Notes: generated by a model not told the origin, from the sequence alone. A stretch of DNA of 64,000 bases from DASXUX01 sp036504595 (GCA_036504595.1 DASXUX010000053.1:62001-126000), one strand, 5' to 3'; counted from the first letter of the stretch, positions 24,679-33,188 are shown. A program made the numbers and translations.

Positions 24679-25585
24679 CTGTCTCAGCCAGCCGCCATTC
24701 AACAGCTCCGCGCTCTCCACTCTCAAACGGGCTCTCTCGATAGACCGCGATCACTTCATTCTGAAAGCGTTCCTGAAATTGGGTTAAAGACCACCAGGAC
24801 AGCCCGCCGAGCGGGTCGGCGACTTGCACTCCGCGCTCCGGATCGACTTTGCAGACAACCACCGCGTGATCGCAGATCACGTTGTAGCGGATTGCGCACA
24901 CGCAGGGCTTGCGCAGGCGAGCCAACGCTTTCAGATCGACCTCGACGATTCGTACGCGCCAGCCTTTGGGCTGCACGATCTCCTTTAGACCGACCGCCAT
25001 TCCCAGCGCCGTTGCGCCGCCGAAGCGCCGCGTCATCACTTTCGGCACCAGTTCCGCCTCGGTCGCGTGCCGCTCGATCCCGGTCATCCGCAGCAGCGTT
25101 GCGCACGCGGACGCTCCGCACGTGTAGCCGGTGGTCTGGTGCACGACGTCATCGGCGTCCACGTTGCTCGTGGGATCGCCGGCGCATTCATTCAAACGCG
25201 GAGCGCCCAGCAGCGGATTGCTCGCCGCGCCGAGCACCACGCCGGTCAGCAGCGCAAAAGCCGCCACTTGCCGGCGCGCCAAACGCGGCTGGTTCGCCGC
25301 GTCATATCGCGCTTGCGCCTGCCGCGCGCCAATCAGAAACAGCAGCGCGCCCAGCGGTGCAAACCAGCTTCCGTAAAGGTAAACGCTCCAGCGGCAAACG
25401 AGCGGCTCCGGCAGCCACGCCGGGTGCTTCGCCGTCCAGGCCCCCAGCACGAGCACGCCGCAAACGGCCGCGGCCACAAGGGTGGCTGGCAGCTTTGGCA
25501 CTCGTCCGACACGCCACCCGCCCCAGGCTGCGGCAGCCGTCAACGTCCACAACAGAACTAGCAGGAATAACGCTTCAGGATTCAT
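24659..25585 (-). CDS. Membrane-anchored C39-like cysteine peptidase
   Basis: The 308-residue protein has three to four N-terminal transmembrane helices (about 5-25, 37-52, 70-87, 107-122). A papain-like C39 domain follows with Gln150 and Cys156 in H-Q-T-T-G-Y-T-C-G-A-S-A-C, His240 in I-C-D-H-A-V-V-V and Asp257 in V-A-D-P-L-G-G. Classical C39 domains remove leader peptides from bacteriocins or other double-glycine precursors. Here there is no ABC transporter fused or adjacent and no obvious precursor gene nearby, so a general extracytoplasmic peptidase role is equally likely. The catalytic set is complete. Confidence 0.8.
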   Translation of the reverse strand: MNPEALFLLVLLWTLTAAAAWGGWRVGRVPKLPATLVAAAVCGVLVLGAWTAKHPAWLPEPLVCRWSVYLYGSWFAPLGALLFLIGARQAQARYDAANQPRLARRQVAAFALLTGVVLGAASNPLLGAPRLNECAGDPTSNVDADDVVHQTTGYTCGASACATLLRMTGIERHATEAELVPKVMTRRFGGATALGMAVGLKEIVQPKGWRVRIVEVDLKALARLRKPCVCAIRYNVICDHAVVVCKVDPERGVQVADPLGGLSWWSLTQFQERFQNEVIAVYRESPFESGERGAVEWRLAETVTSELL

Positions 25586-25741
25586 AGCCCGTCACACTCG
25601 TTCTTTACGAATTGTAACGGACCGCGACAGAGTTTACAGGACTGACAATGAAACCCTGCCGGCGCGATGCGGCGTCTGGCTGCAACGAACGAAAAGACAA
25701 CGATCCACTGTAGACCGGAGCGCTGTGGCGGAAATGCCGCC

Positions 25742-26404
25742 TCACTTATCCGACAGCGTGAGCTTCCCGCCTTCGTCGAGATTGTAGGTTGCGCCTTGAG
25801 TGCCGCGCCAGACGATCCATTCGGAATTGTCGGAGCGCCACGCGCCGATGTTGAAGCCCAGCTTGATTCCCGGCTTGTAGTTCACGCCCAGGGCGCTCAG
25901 CGGGATGCTCCATTCACCCGTCCAGGATTTGTTGCCGGCTTTGGCAGTAAATTTCACGGCCTTATCCAGCTTCTGCGATGCGTCGTCCGGCGCGCCGCCG
26001 TCGGTGGTGCACTCATGTTTTCCGGAGGCAAAGCCGTGAATCACGAACGTTGCACCGGCTTGCGTGCCTGAGGCATCGCGGATGCAGATTTCGGCGCCGT
26101 CGTCGGTGCCCCAGCTTTCGCCTTTGGAGACTTGCGTGCCGGCCTTGAAGGGAATGGTGACGGCGACGAAGAGTGTTTTGCCGTCATGGAACAGTTGCGC
26201 TCGTCCGGCTTCGCCCTGGATTTTTTCGCGCTCAGGCGTCTGGCTGATGAGCAGTTCTTTCGCGGGGTACTCGTCCTTGTCGGCGACGCCGTCGATCACG
26301 GCGGCTTTGTCACGCAGTTCCGCGGTGGCGTTGAAGTCTTCCGCGCGGGCATGGCTTTGCAGCACGAGCGCGCAGGCGAGGACGAGCATACATGTTGTTC
26401 TCAT
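25742..26404 (-). CDS. Secreted carbohydrate-binding (CBM9-like) protein
   Basis: The 220-residue protein starts at the ATG of M-R-T-T-C-M-L-V-L-A with GGAGGG upstream and has a signal peptide ending near R-A-E-D. The mature part looks like a family-9-type carbohydrate-binding/DOMON-like beta sandwich: V-I-D-G-V-A-D-K-D-E-Y, L-F-H-D-G-K-T-L-F-V-A-V-T, G-T-D-D-G-A-E-I-C-I and W-T-G-E-W-S-I-P-L-S-A-L-G. Such proteins occur in envelopes of polysaccharide degraders. Specificity is unknown. A longer in-frame start would read through repeat words and is rejected. Confidence 0.7.
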   Translation of the reverse strand: MRTTCMLVLACALVLQSHARAEDFNATAELRDKAAVIDGVADKDEYPAKELLISQTPEREKIQGEAGRAQLFHDGKTLFVAVTIPFKAGTQVSKGESWGTDDGAEICIRDASGTQAGATFVIHGFASGKHECTTDGGAPDDASQKLDKAVKFTAKAGNKSWTGEWSIPLSALGVNYKPGIKLGFNIGAWRSDNSEWIVWRGTQGATYNLDEGGKLTLSDK

Positions 26405-26424
26405 TCTTGATCCCTCCAGAGGTT

Positions 26425-26606
26425 TCGCTATAGGGTATCGGGTCTGGGGTATCGGGTATAGTGGCGGTTTAGGGGCGGATAAGCGTTCAGCTTGGCAAAA
26501 CAAGCTCACCGCAGAGGAAAGAAGTCACTGGTCAATAGTCATTGGTCATTAACTGCAATGAGCTGACCCTTCCCTTATTTCCAATGACTAATGACCAATG
26601 ACTACC
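26425..26606. repeat. GGTATCGGGT words and AATGACCAATGACTA inverted words
   Basis: 26427-26462 carries GGGTATCGGGTCTGGGG words like those at 1326. 26525-26550 (GTCAATAGTCATTGGTCATT) is complementary to 26581-26602 (CCAATGACTAATGACCAATG). The right arm covers the stop codon of the adenine methyltransferase, so its last residues V-V-I-G-H are repeat-encoded. Confidence 0.75.
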
Positions 26607-28762
26607 CGCGGCCGCGGCAGACTGCCCGCCTTTGCCAGTCGAGCCCGCGCGACGGCCAGCGTCTGGCGATAAAGCTCTTCGCGTTGCGGGGCCGAAAGGC
26701 GGAGCGCGTCGAAGACGATGCGGTCAAGTTCACGGCGATCGGGTTGCTCCAGTTCGACCGAAAGTTCACACTGCGGACGCGAAGCCATCGCGAGAAACGC
26801 GGCGGCCATGTTTTCGGAGGGCAAATCCGGGATGAGTTCGAACAATTCCACGTCGGCAATCGAGAACTTGATGGCGCCGTCGCCGAGATTCACCAGGCCG
26901 AGCAGTTCACGCTGCAAGATTCCCCAGGTGCTGTTCAACTGCGCGACGATGGATAACGCGAGCCGGCTTTCCCGCGGGACGATTTTGTAGAACTCCTTGC
27001 CGAAGACGCCGTCGGGATTCCACACCACGACGTGCCGCGAGCCGAACGTGCGCGGGAACAAAATCGGCGCGGGCCAGCGCGAGTTGCCGTCGGGTTTGAC
27101 GCCGTAGTTGATGACGCCGGGCGATTGCGGCGTGACGAGAATCGTCTCCACGTTTTTGAGACTCTTCAGGAATGGGACCTTCGGGAAACGGCGTCCGGTA
27201 TTGTTGTCGTGGATGTAGCCGCACACGTCGGCGAGGGCGCTCAAACGAATCAAGCGCGGGCCGGTTTGCTCGATAATGCGCCGATAGATGTCGGGTGCGC
27301 GCAGGTATTTCCCGCCCCATTTGTTGCCTGACCAGAGCTCCGCGCGCGTGGCGGTGACTTCGGTGCGGAGAGTTGGGTCGCCCAACGCGTCGGCGAAGGG
27401 CGCGCGCAACATCACAAAGGTCGTTTTGTCCGCATCGGACGGCTTCTGTTTGCGAATGACGGTGATGATCGTGTTGACTTCGGCGGTGGCGAACTGTTTC
27501 TGCACGGCGCTATCGTAAATGGCTTGAACATGGCCGTGGGACAGAAGGTACTGCTGAAGCGCGGAGCCGTAGCTGGAGTCGAGCCAACTGTTAGAGCAGA
27601 TGAAGACGTGCATGCCGCCGTCGCGCAGAAGCTGCATGCCGCGCACATAGAAGTAGCAATAGAGATCGGACTGGTTGGTCACCGCGGAACCGTACATGCG
27701 TCGGAGGAGCGGCTTGGTTTTGGCGGGAATGTTTTCTTTCCTCACGTAGGGCGGGTTGGCGAGGACGATGTTGAAGTGGTGAATGGTGATTGGTGAGTGG
27801 TGAGTGGTGAGTTGTGAGTGGTGAGCGGTGAGTGGTGAGTGGTGCCGGGGCTCGCCGTCGCAAGCCGCCCCTGAACCCTGGACCCTGAACCCTGAACCCT
27901 CAGTAGATTGCGGATTGCGGACTGCGGATTGCGGATTGAACGGCGGCATCTCCGCAAGCATTGTCAGGCTGTCGCCGCAGGCGATGTTTAGGTTCAGGTC
28001 GTAGAGCGCGGGAGGGGCGTCGGCGGAAGAGTCGGCGAGGAGTGCGAGCCAAAGGCGCAGCTTGGCGATGTTGGCGGCCAGCGGGTCGAGGTCTACGCCG
28101 TACAGGTTGGTTTCGATGATCGCGCGCTTGTGGGCGGCTTCGTCGCGACGATCGCCGGCGAGGGAGCGGCGGAGGCGGAGCAGTTCCTGAAGCATGCCGA
28201 TCAGGTACGCTCCGCTGCCGCAGGCGGGGTCGCAGACGGTGACTTCGCCGAGCGCGCCGCGGACGCGTTGCGGGTCGCGGAGAAGCGCGGGGTCGGCATG
28301 ATCGATAAAGTCCGCGAGGGCGCTGGGCGTCTCAGCGCAACAGACCAGGTATCCTTTCAGCGCTTCGCGGCACATGAAGGAGACGACCGGGCGGGGCGTG
28401 TAGTAGCTGCCATGTTCGTGGCGGCCGGTGACAAGTTCTTCGAAGACGCGGCCGAGCATCTCGGGGTTGATGGCGGTGCCGCCGTCGGTTTCACTGAGGC
28501 TGAAGGTGAAGCGGTCCAGAAACGCGGTGATCTGTTTGGCCAGCGGCGCGTGGATTTCGGACGCGACGGGCCACGGCCAGCCTTTGGTTTGAACGAGGCG
28601 TGCGAGAAGCAGTTCGTTGAAGAGTTGCTGTGTGCGAAGGCGGCGCGCGGAGGGGGCGGACGGTTTGCGTAGCGCGCGCTCCACTTCCGCGAAGACGTGG
28701 CGGTACTCGGCGAGAAAGCGTTCGCAATAAGATTCCTGCGGGGTGGGCATGGGGGTGATCAT
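26588..28762 (-). CDS. Orphan N6-adenine DNA methyltransferase (Eco57I/type IIG-like)
   Basis: The protein (724 residues from the ATG of M-I-T-P-M; the ATG 12 bases later is possible) contains the class-gamma adenine methyltransferase motifs. Motif I is C-D-P-A-C-G-S-G-A-Y-L-I-G, and the catalytic motif IV is V-L-A-N-P-P-Y-V-R-K-E. A preceding G-S-Y-Y-T-P-R-P-V-V and a C-terminal target-recognition region with L-V-N-L-G-D-G-A-I-K-F complete the set. No PD-(D/E)XK nuclease motif is evident, and no restriction gene is adjacent, so it may be solitary or the modification half of a type IIG system. Between motifs I and IV about 55 residues are encoded by tandem word repeats, directly before the catalytic N-P-P-Y. 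Confidence 0.8.
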   Translation of the reverse strand: MITPMPTPQESYCERFLAEYRHVFAEVERALRKPSAPSARRLRTQQLFNELLLARLVQTKGWPWPVASEIHAPLAKQITAFLDRFTFSLSETDGGTAINPEMLGRVFEELVTGRHEHGSYYTPRPVVSFMCREALKGYLVCCAETPSALADFIDHADPALLRDPQRVRGALGEVTVCDPACGSGAYLIGMLQELLRLRRSLAGDRRDEAAHKRAIIETNLYGVDLDPLAANIAKLRLWLALLADSSADAPPALYDLNLNIACGDSLTMLAEMPPFNPQSAVRNPQSTEGSGFRVQGSGAACDGEPRHHSPLTAHHSQLTTHHSPITIHHFNIVLANPPYVRKENIPAKTKPLLRRMYGSAVTNQSDLYCYFYVRGMQLLRDGGMHVFICSNSWLDSSYGSALQQYLLSHGHVQAIYDSAVQKQFATAEVNTIITVIRKQKPSDADKTTFVMLRAPFADALGDPTLRTEVTATRAELWSGNKWGGKYLRAPDIYRRIIEQTGPRLIRLSALADVCGYIHDNNTGRRFPKVPFLKSLKNVETILVTPQSPGVINYGVKPDGNSRWPAPILFPRTFGSRHVVVWNPDGVFGKEFYKIVPRESRLALSIVAQLNSTWGILQRELLGLVNLGDGAIKFSIADVELFELIPDLPSENMAAAFLAMASRPQCELSVELEQPDRRELDRIVFDALRLSAPQREELYRQTLAVARARLAKAGSLPRPRVVIGH
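27775..27945. repeat. Word repeats inside the adenine methyltransferase gene
   Basis: The run contains GTGAGTGGTGAGTGGTGAG words (same family as 59943-60040), then CCCTGAACCCTGGACCCTG words (as at 34753), then GATTGCGGATTGCGGACTGC words (as at 31045 and 63650). On the minus strand it reads N-P-Q-S-A-V-R-N-P-Q-S and H-H-S-P-L-T-A-H-H-S-Q-L-T in frame without a stop. Confidence 0.85.
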
Positions 28763-28880
28763 CGCGCAACGGGCGTTGACGATCAAGGTTTGCCTCGGAA
28801 AACATCGAACAAAATCGCTGCCACGTGCGACTAACATGGGCTAAACTTGTGGCGCAGAAACAACCGCTGAGGAGCGAGCA

Positions 28881-29855
28881 ATGCTGAAACGTGCGATCGT
28901 GCTGGCGAGCATCGTTGTGTGCTGGGGTTTGTGCGCGGAGGAGCCGGCTGGCATTCCGGCGCCGAAGCCGAAGGTGGCGAGCGTCACCTTTGGGGATGTC
29001 GGGCGCGTGGAGTTTGAGCCGGCGGGCGCGGGGCTGACGTTGCGTTACACGCTGGACGGCAGCACGCCCACCTCGAAGTCGGCGGCGTACTGCACGCCCA
29101 TTCGCGTAGCCTCGACGCTTACGCTGAAGGCCGCGCTGTTCCAGGCGGACGCTCATAACGGTCCGGCGGTGACCGTGGAGTGCAAGCGTGATGAAGCAGG
29201 GCGGGCGTCCCTGCCCGGCGAAAAAGGGCCGGCGGGCACGACCGGCACGGAGGCCGGTACCACCCGCCCTACCGCGGCGATCAACGTGGACTGGTCGGAG
29301 GTGCCGGAGCTGGCGGAGTGGGCGACTCGCGCGCAGAAGGATGCAGAAGACTACTATCCGACGATCGCGGAAAAGCTGCGCAGCGACGGTTTCACTCCGC
29401 CGCGCCAGATCATGCTTGTTTTCAAGAAAGACCCAAAGGGGATCGCCTGGGCGACGGGCGCAACGATCACGTACGGCGATGAGTGGATTAAGAAACACCC
29501 GCAGGATACCGGCACCACGGTTCATGAACTGACGCATGTGATCCAGTCTTACCGCAGTCGCAAATGTCCCGGGTGGCTGACCGAAGGAATCGCGGACTGG
29601 ATTCGCTGGTTCAACTGGGAGCCGCAAGAGAAACGGCCGAGGCCCAATCCGAAGACAGCCAAGTACAACAACAGTTATCAGGACAGCGGCGCGTTTCTGG
29701 CGTTCCTCGAAAAAACGTACGACAAGGAGATCGTTACGAAGATCAACGCGGCTCTGCGCGGGAACACCTATAGCGACGCTTTGTTCCAGCAGTTGACGGG
29801 GAAGGATCTGCCGACGCTGGGGCAGGAATTCAGTGATAGCTTGAATAAGAAATAG
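28881..29855 (+). CDS. Secreted HELTH metallopeptidase of the basic secretory protein type with N-terminal chitobiase-like segment
   Basis: The 324-residue protein has a signal peptide (M-L-K-R-A-I-V-L-A-S-I... L-C-A-E). A short segment resembling the chitobiase/hexosaminidase C-terminal repeat follows (R-Y-T-L-D-G-S-T-P-T-S, about 53-63). The C-terminal domain has a zinc motif H215-E-L-T-H219 and G-W-L-T-E-G-I-A-D-W-I-R-W, as in the plant basic secretory protein family of putative peptidases. Between them, residues about 107-133 (A-S-L-P-G-E-K-G-P-A-G-T-T-G-T-E-A-G) are encoded by a palindromic repeat. It is expressed divergently from the methyltransferase. The substrate is unknown. Confidence 0.75.
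   Translation: MLKRAIVLASIVVCWGLCAEEPAGIPAPKPKVASVTFGDVGRVEFEPAGAGLTLRYTLDGSTPTSKSAAYCTPIRVASTLTLKAALFQADAHNGPAVTVECKRDEAGRASLPGEKGPAGTTGTEAGTTRPTAAINVDWSEVPELAEWATRAQKDAEDYYPTIAEKLRSDGFTPPRQIMLVFKKDPKGIAWATGATITYGDEWIKKHPQDTGTTVHELTHVIQSYRSRKCPGWLTEGIADWIRWFNWEPQEKRPRPNPKTAKYNNSYQDSGAFLAFLEKTYDKEIVTKINAALRGNTYSDALFQQLTGKDLPTLGQEFSDSLNKK
29199..29277. repeat. In-gene GGGCGGG...CCCGCCC palindromic element
   Basis: CAGGGCGGGCGTCCCTGCCC on the left and complementary GGTACCACCCGCCCTACC on the right enclose GGCACGGAGGCCGG, the core also found at 6390-6437 and 34505-34541. It is read in frame in the HELTH protein gene. Confidence 0.75.
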
Positions 29856-29861
29856 GCGAAA

Positions 29862-30062
29862 GCGGAATGATGAATGATGAATGCGGAATGATGAATATGG
29901 CTGCGACGGCGCAAGAGGCAACGCCAGAGGCTTAATTCCTCATTCATCATTTCGTCGATCCGAATGCTGAATGATGAATGCGGAATGATGAATATGGCTG
30001 CGACAGCGCAAGAGGCAACACCATAGGCCTCATTCCGCATTCATCATTTCGCATTCATCATT
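29862..30062. repeat. GAATGATGAATGCGG double hairpin
   Basis: Two units each contain GAATGATGAATGCGGAATG words followed by the same internal segment ATATGGCTGCGAC[G/A]GCGCAAGAGGC and then complementary CATTCATCATTTCG words. The internal segment is nearly identical in both units, so this is a tandem duplication of a hairpin. It fills the gap between convergent genes and provides the stop codon (TGATGA) of the DUF1259 gene. Confidence 0.85.
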
Positions 30063-30984
30063 TCTTGCCTACTGACACGGCTGGGCTGGGTTTTCCGGTC
30101 AGGTCGAGGGCGGCTTTGATCGTCCGGGCCAGGCGGTCGGCGGGGCCTTCTCCCCAGTAGTGCAGGAAGACGAAGCGCGGGTTCTCGCCAGTCATGTGGT
30201 TGTGGATTGCCAGCACATTGATGTTGCCGTGGCGCAGCGCTTTCAGCACGGGTTGCAGCTCGTTTTCCAGAACGGCAAAATCTCCGTCCACCACGGCATT
30301 TTCGTCATCGCCGGCGAAACCGGCCCACGTGTTGACGCCCATGCTTGCGCCGGCTTCGCACCCACACGGCATTTTGGTCTCCCGGCCGATCACCACTTTG
30401 AACATGCCGTCCTGGCTTTGGCCCGGCACGTTCAGGATGCGTTCCAGCGCGGCGGCGGTAATCGCGTTCTTTTCGGGCCGGTGCTTAGCGCCGGGAAAGT
30501 CTTCGGCGGGCTGCGCGGCCGCGGCGCGGATGTGCTTCACGTTGTCGAAGACGTTGAGCACGACGCCGCAGAGCTTGTCCGTTTCGGCCATGCCGTAGAT
30601 GTGCATGAAATAGACTTTCGGCTTGTCAAAAAAGAAATGGTTGTGCAGCGCTGTGACGGAGAAGCCGCTGTCCAGCAGCAGGCTCATGATGGGGTTAACT
30701 TCGTCCTGGAATAGCACGAGATCGCCCATCAACATCGCTTTGCCGTCGCCTTCGGGCATGAAGGTCACCCACGATGCGAGGCCCATGAACGGCGGCAGTT
30801 TCTGCTCGGCGACAGTGACCGCCACGTCCGTTCGCGGCGCCGTCAGCTTGAAGGTGTTCTCTTTGGCGTTAGCCTGACCTTTCAGTCCCGTAAGCTTTTC
30901 GATGCGCGCGGTATCAAGCTGGCCTTCGGCGGCGGCGAGTGAGAATGCCAGAATTGCTGTGCAGAACGATATTTTCGTGATCAT
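30058..30984 (-). CDS. Secreted DUF1259 protein (LppY/LpqO family)
   Basis: This 308-residue protein starts at the ATG of M-I-T-K-I-S-F with AGGAG upstream and has a signal peptide. DUF1259 consists of two similar halves, and both are visible: the first has A-L-H-N-H-F-F-F-D-K-P-K-V-Y-F-M-H, the second A-I-H-N-H-M-T-G-E-N-P-R-F-V-F-L-H-Y-W-G. The paired H-N-H motifs suggest metal binding or a hydrolytic site, but the biochemical role of the family is not known. A C-G-C motif (M-P-C-G-C-E-A) sits at the start of the second half. Its 3' end falls in a word repeat. Confidence 0.85.
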   Translation of the reverse strand: MITKISFCTAILAFSLAAAEGQLDTARIEKLTGLKGQANAKENTFKLTAPRTDVAVTVAEQKLPPFMGLASWVTFMPEGDGKAMLMGDLVLFQDEVNPIMSLLLDSGFSVTALHNHFFFDKPKVYFMHIYGMAETDKLCGVVLNVFDNVKHIRAAAAQPAEDFPGAKHRPEKNAITAAALERILNVPGQSQDGMFKVVIGRETKMPCGCEAGASMGVNTWAGFAGDDENAVVDGDFAVLENELQPVLKALRHGNINVLAIHNHMTGENPRFVFLHYWGEGPADRLARTIKAALDLTGKPSPAVSVGKK

Positions 30985-31181
30985 CGTGGGCGCTCCTATT
31001 GCCGAGAGAGCGCAGGGAGCAAATCTTAGGCGAGGGGAAGGGCATTGCGGATTGCGGAATTCGGATTGCGGAATGAGCGGCGAACCGCAAAGACGCGAAG
31101 GCGCAAAGAACGTCAGGAACGGAAGACGGAGTGTTATTGTGGCGGCAGCGGTCCCCTTTCTTGTCGCGCCGAAGGCGCCGT

Positions 31182-31366
31182 ACAAGTCAGCCCAGGGCAA
31201 GAACCGCGGAGCGGCTCGCCGCCCTGGGTCATGGCACACCGCCAATGCGTCGCCCTGAAAGGGCACCACAACGCAGCGTGTCCGGCCCTTTCAGGGCGAC
31301 GAAACACATGAGGCGCGTCAACCCAGGGCGGCGCTCGCGTTGCTCGCTTGCCCTGGGCTGACTTGT
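31182..31366. repeat. Triple nested perfect inverted repeat
   Basis: Three pairs of perfect arms are nested: outer 31182-31201 with 31347-31366 (20 bases, core TCAGCCCAGGGCAAG), middle 31217-31229 with 31321-31333 (13 bases, CGCCGCCCTGGGT), inner 31248-31264 with 31285-31301 (17 bases, CGTCGCCCTGAAAGGGC). It lies between the divergent DUF1259 and FGE-domain genes, with GATTGCGGA words at 31045-31072 beside it. The 31000-31480 stretch holds no credible gene. Confidence 0.95.
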
Positions 31367-31480
31367 GTATCCCCTTCGGGGAAACGGCAAACGTCTAGAA
31401 CAGTAGCACTACGCATCCCGGAAGACAGGTGCATCGCGCATTGGTTTGCGGTCTATGGGCGGATTCATACAATCCCCTGC

Positions 31481-32506
31481 ATGCCGCGCCTCACCATCGT
31501 ATCCCTGCTGCTCGCCGTTGTTGCGTGTGGTGCCGCCGAACCCTACCCTCTGTGGGACGGGAAGGAGACGGTCGAGCATTACGCTCGGCGCGTGAATCTG
31601 CCGGCGACGAAGACGCTGGATTTGGGCGGCGGGGTGAAACTGGACTTGGTGCTGATTCCAGCGGGGAAGTTTATGATGGGGTCGCCGGAGCGAGAGAAAC
31701 CCATCATCGGGCAGACGATGGTGGGGCTCAGCGGCGCGGTGTTGCTCGTCCTGAGCATGGTTGTGCTGATCCGCGCCCGGAAGAAGCGGACGCGGCCGCA
31801 GTTTTCGCTGGCGTTTCTGTTGACGCTGACGCTGGTGGCGTCGCTGGGCGTATGGGGCGGGGTCCGGTGGTACGAAGCGTTGAAAGGCGGGGACGAGTTC
31901 GACAACGAGCGTCCAAGCCACGAGGTCACGCTGACGCAGCCCTTTTACATGGGCAAATATCCTGTGACGCAGGAGCAGTATCAGCAGGTGATTGGAACGA
32001 ATCCGAGTTCCTTCAAAGGCAAGGACAACCCGGTGGAGCAGGTTTCGTGGGACGATTCGGTGGAGTTCTGCAAGAGGGCGAGCGAGAAAACCGGCCAGGC
32101 CGTGCGCTTGCCCACTGAAGCGGAACGGGAGTACGCCTGCCGAGCAGGAACGCGGACGAAATATTACTCGGGTGACACTGAAGAAGACCTGAAGCGCGTG
32201 GGTTGGTACGCTGGCAACAGCGGCGGCACCACGCATCCTGTGGGCCAGAAAGAACCGAACGCCGTGGGCTTATATGACATGCACGGCAACGTGTGGGAGT
32301 GGTGTTCGGATTGGTACGAACCATACAAGCCGGAACCAACCGTGGACCCACAGGGACCGTCCGAAGGCCAACGCCGGGTTGTGCGGGGCGGCTCCTGGCG
32401 CCTCAATCTCAGGTACTGCCGGTCAGCGTACCGTTTCCGGTTCAATCCCGACGACCCGTTCTTCCTCATCGGCTTTCGGGTGGTGGTGGGGATCAGTCAG
32501 CAATGA
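31481..32506 (+). CDS. FGE/SUMF1-domain lipoprotein with an inserted membrane hairpin
   Basis: The 341-residue protein starts M-P-R-L-T-I-V and has a lipobox-like V-V-A-C16. The formylglycine-generating-enzyme-like domain is clear: I-P-A-G-K-F-M-M-G-S-P-E-R-E, N-E-R-P-S-H-E-V-T-L, M-G-K-Y-P-V-T-Q-E-Q-Y, L-P-T-E-A-E-R-E-Y-A-C-R-A-G, N-V-W-E-W-C-S-D-W and V-V-R-G-G-S-W. Unusually, residues about 72-130 split the domain between M-G-S-P-E and the N-E-R-P motif and contain two transmembrane helices (about 80-97 and 109-127). Of the two active-site cysteines of true FGE only the second (R-Y-C) is present, so sulfatase activation is doubtful; a binding or modification role is more likely. Confidence 0.8.
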   Translation: MPRLTIVSLLLAVVACGAAEPYPLWDGKETVEHYARRVNLPATKTLDLGGGVKLDLVLIPAGKFMMGSPEREKPIIGQTMVGLSGAVLLVLSMVVLIRARKKRTRPQFSLAFLLTLTLVASLGVWGGVRWYEALKGGDEFDNERPSHEVTLTQPFYMGKYPVTQEQYQQVIGTNPSSFKGKDNPVEQVSWDDSVEFCKRASEKTGQAVRLPTEAEREYACRAGTRTKYYSGDTEEDLKRVGWYAGNSGGTTHPVGQKEPNAVGLYDMHGNVWEWCSDWYEPYKPEPTVDPQGPSEGQRRVVRGGSWRLNLRYCRSAYRFRFNPDDPFFLIGFRVVVGISQQ

Positions 32507-32680
32507 CCAGGGAAAAGGAAGTGCGAAGGACGAAGGCCGAAAATGCGAAGTAATGATTATGCAAAATAAATACGAAAAATGATGCAACATTTTCGCGGCT
32601 GATACGTCAATATAATGAGGGCGGGTTGGATGCTCTGCCCGCGCGCAAGGTTCTTTGACAATTGACGAAGTTAGGGTGTG

Positions 32681-33151
32681 CACAGGTGCAGTTTTTAACG
32701 GAAGTCTGGAGTCTGGATTCAACGGCGGAGTCCACCACGACGTGCGCTCTTGGACAGAACGGTTGGAGGCAAGTTGGGCCGCTCCCTTACGGTCGCGGTT
32801 CTGATCACCACAGGTGCAGTCTTGGACAAAAGAAACGGCGGATGCAAGCGGAGGCGCAGGGAACAGATTCTTGTCGCTGGGCGACCCACCCGAAAGCTGG
32901 CGCTTTCGGAGTGGGCCGCCCTTCGCACCACCACATGTGCATTATTTTACAGGACGGAGAAGCGGGCGGGGACGCCAGCACTACGAACGGAGTGCAGGCC
33001 AGAGGCCTGCAGTGGAAAGGCACATGTGCAGTTTTCTACAGGACAGGCGCGGTGGTTTCGGTGGCTGAAGGCATCGGTCTGCAAACGGAAACGGCGCAGA
33101 CCAATGGTACCCTTCCCCACCACCACAGGTGCACTTTTTTACAGAACGAAG
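32681..33151. repeat. Array of six degenerate CACAGGTGCA-TTTTTTACAGAACG repeats
   Basis: Units of about 25-33 bases start near 32681, 32733, 32806, 32926, 33019 and 33117. The consensus is CACCACAGGTGCA followed by GTTTTTTACAGAACGGA. Intervening segments are 28-90 bases, all different; they include a CTCCCTTACGGTCGCGGT unit (32778) and a CCACCCGAAAG...CTTTCGGAGTGG hairpin (32886-32914). The whole 32507-33188 region (680 bp) has no credible gene. Confidence 0.8.
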
Positions 33152-33188
33152 AGCGGGAGCGAACAGAACGCAATCGAGGAGGATTGCG

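Noticed and set aside
32681..33151. CRISPR array
   Set aside because: Units are degenerate and spacing is irregular (52 to 120 bases start to start); no cas genes.
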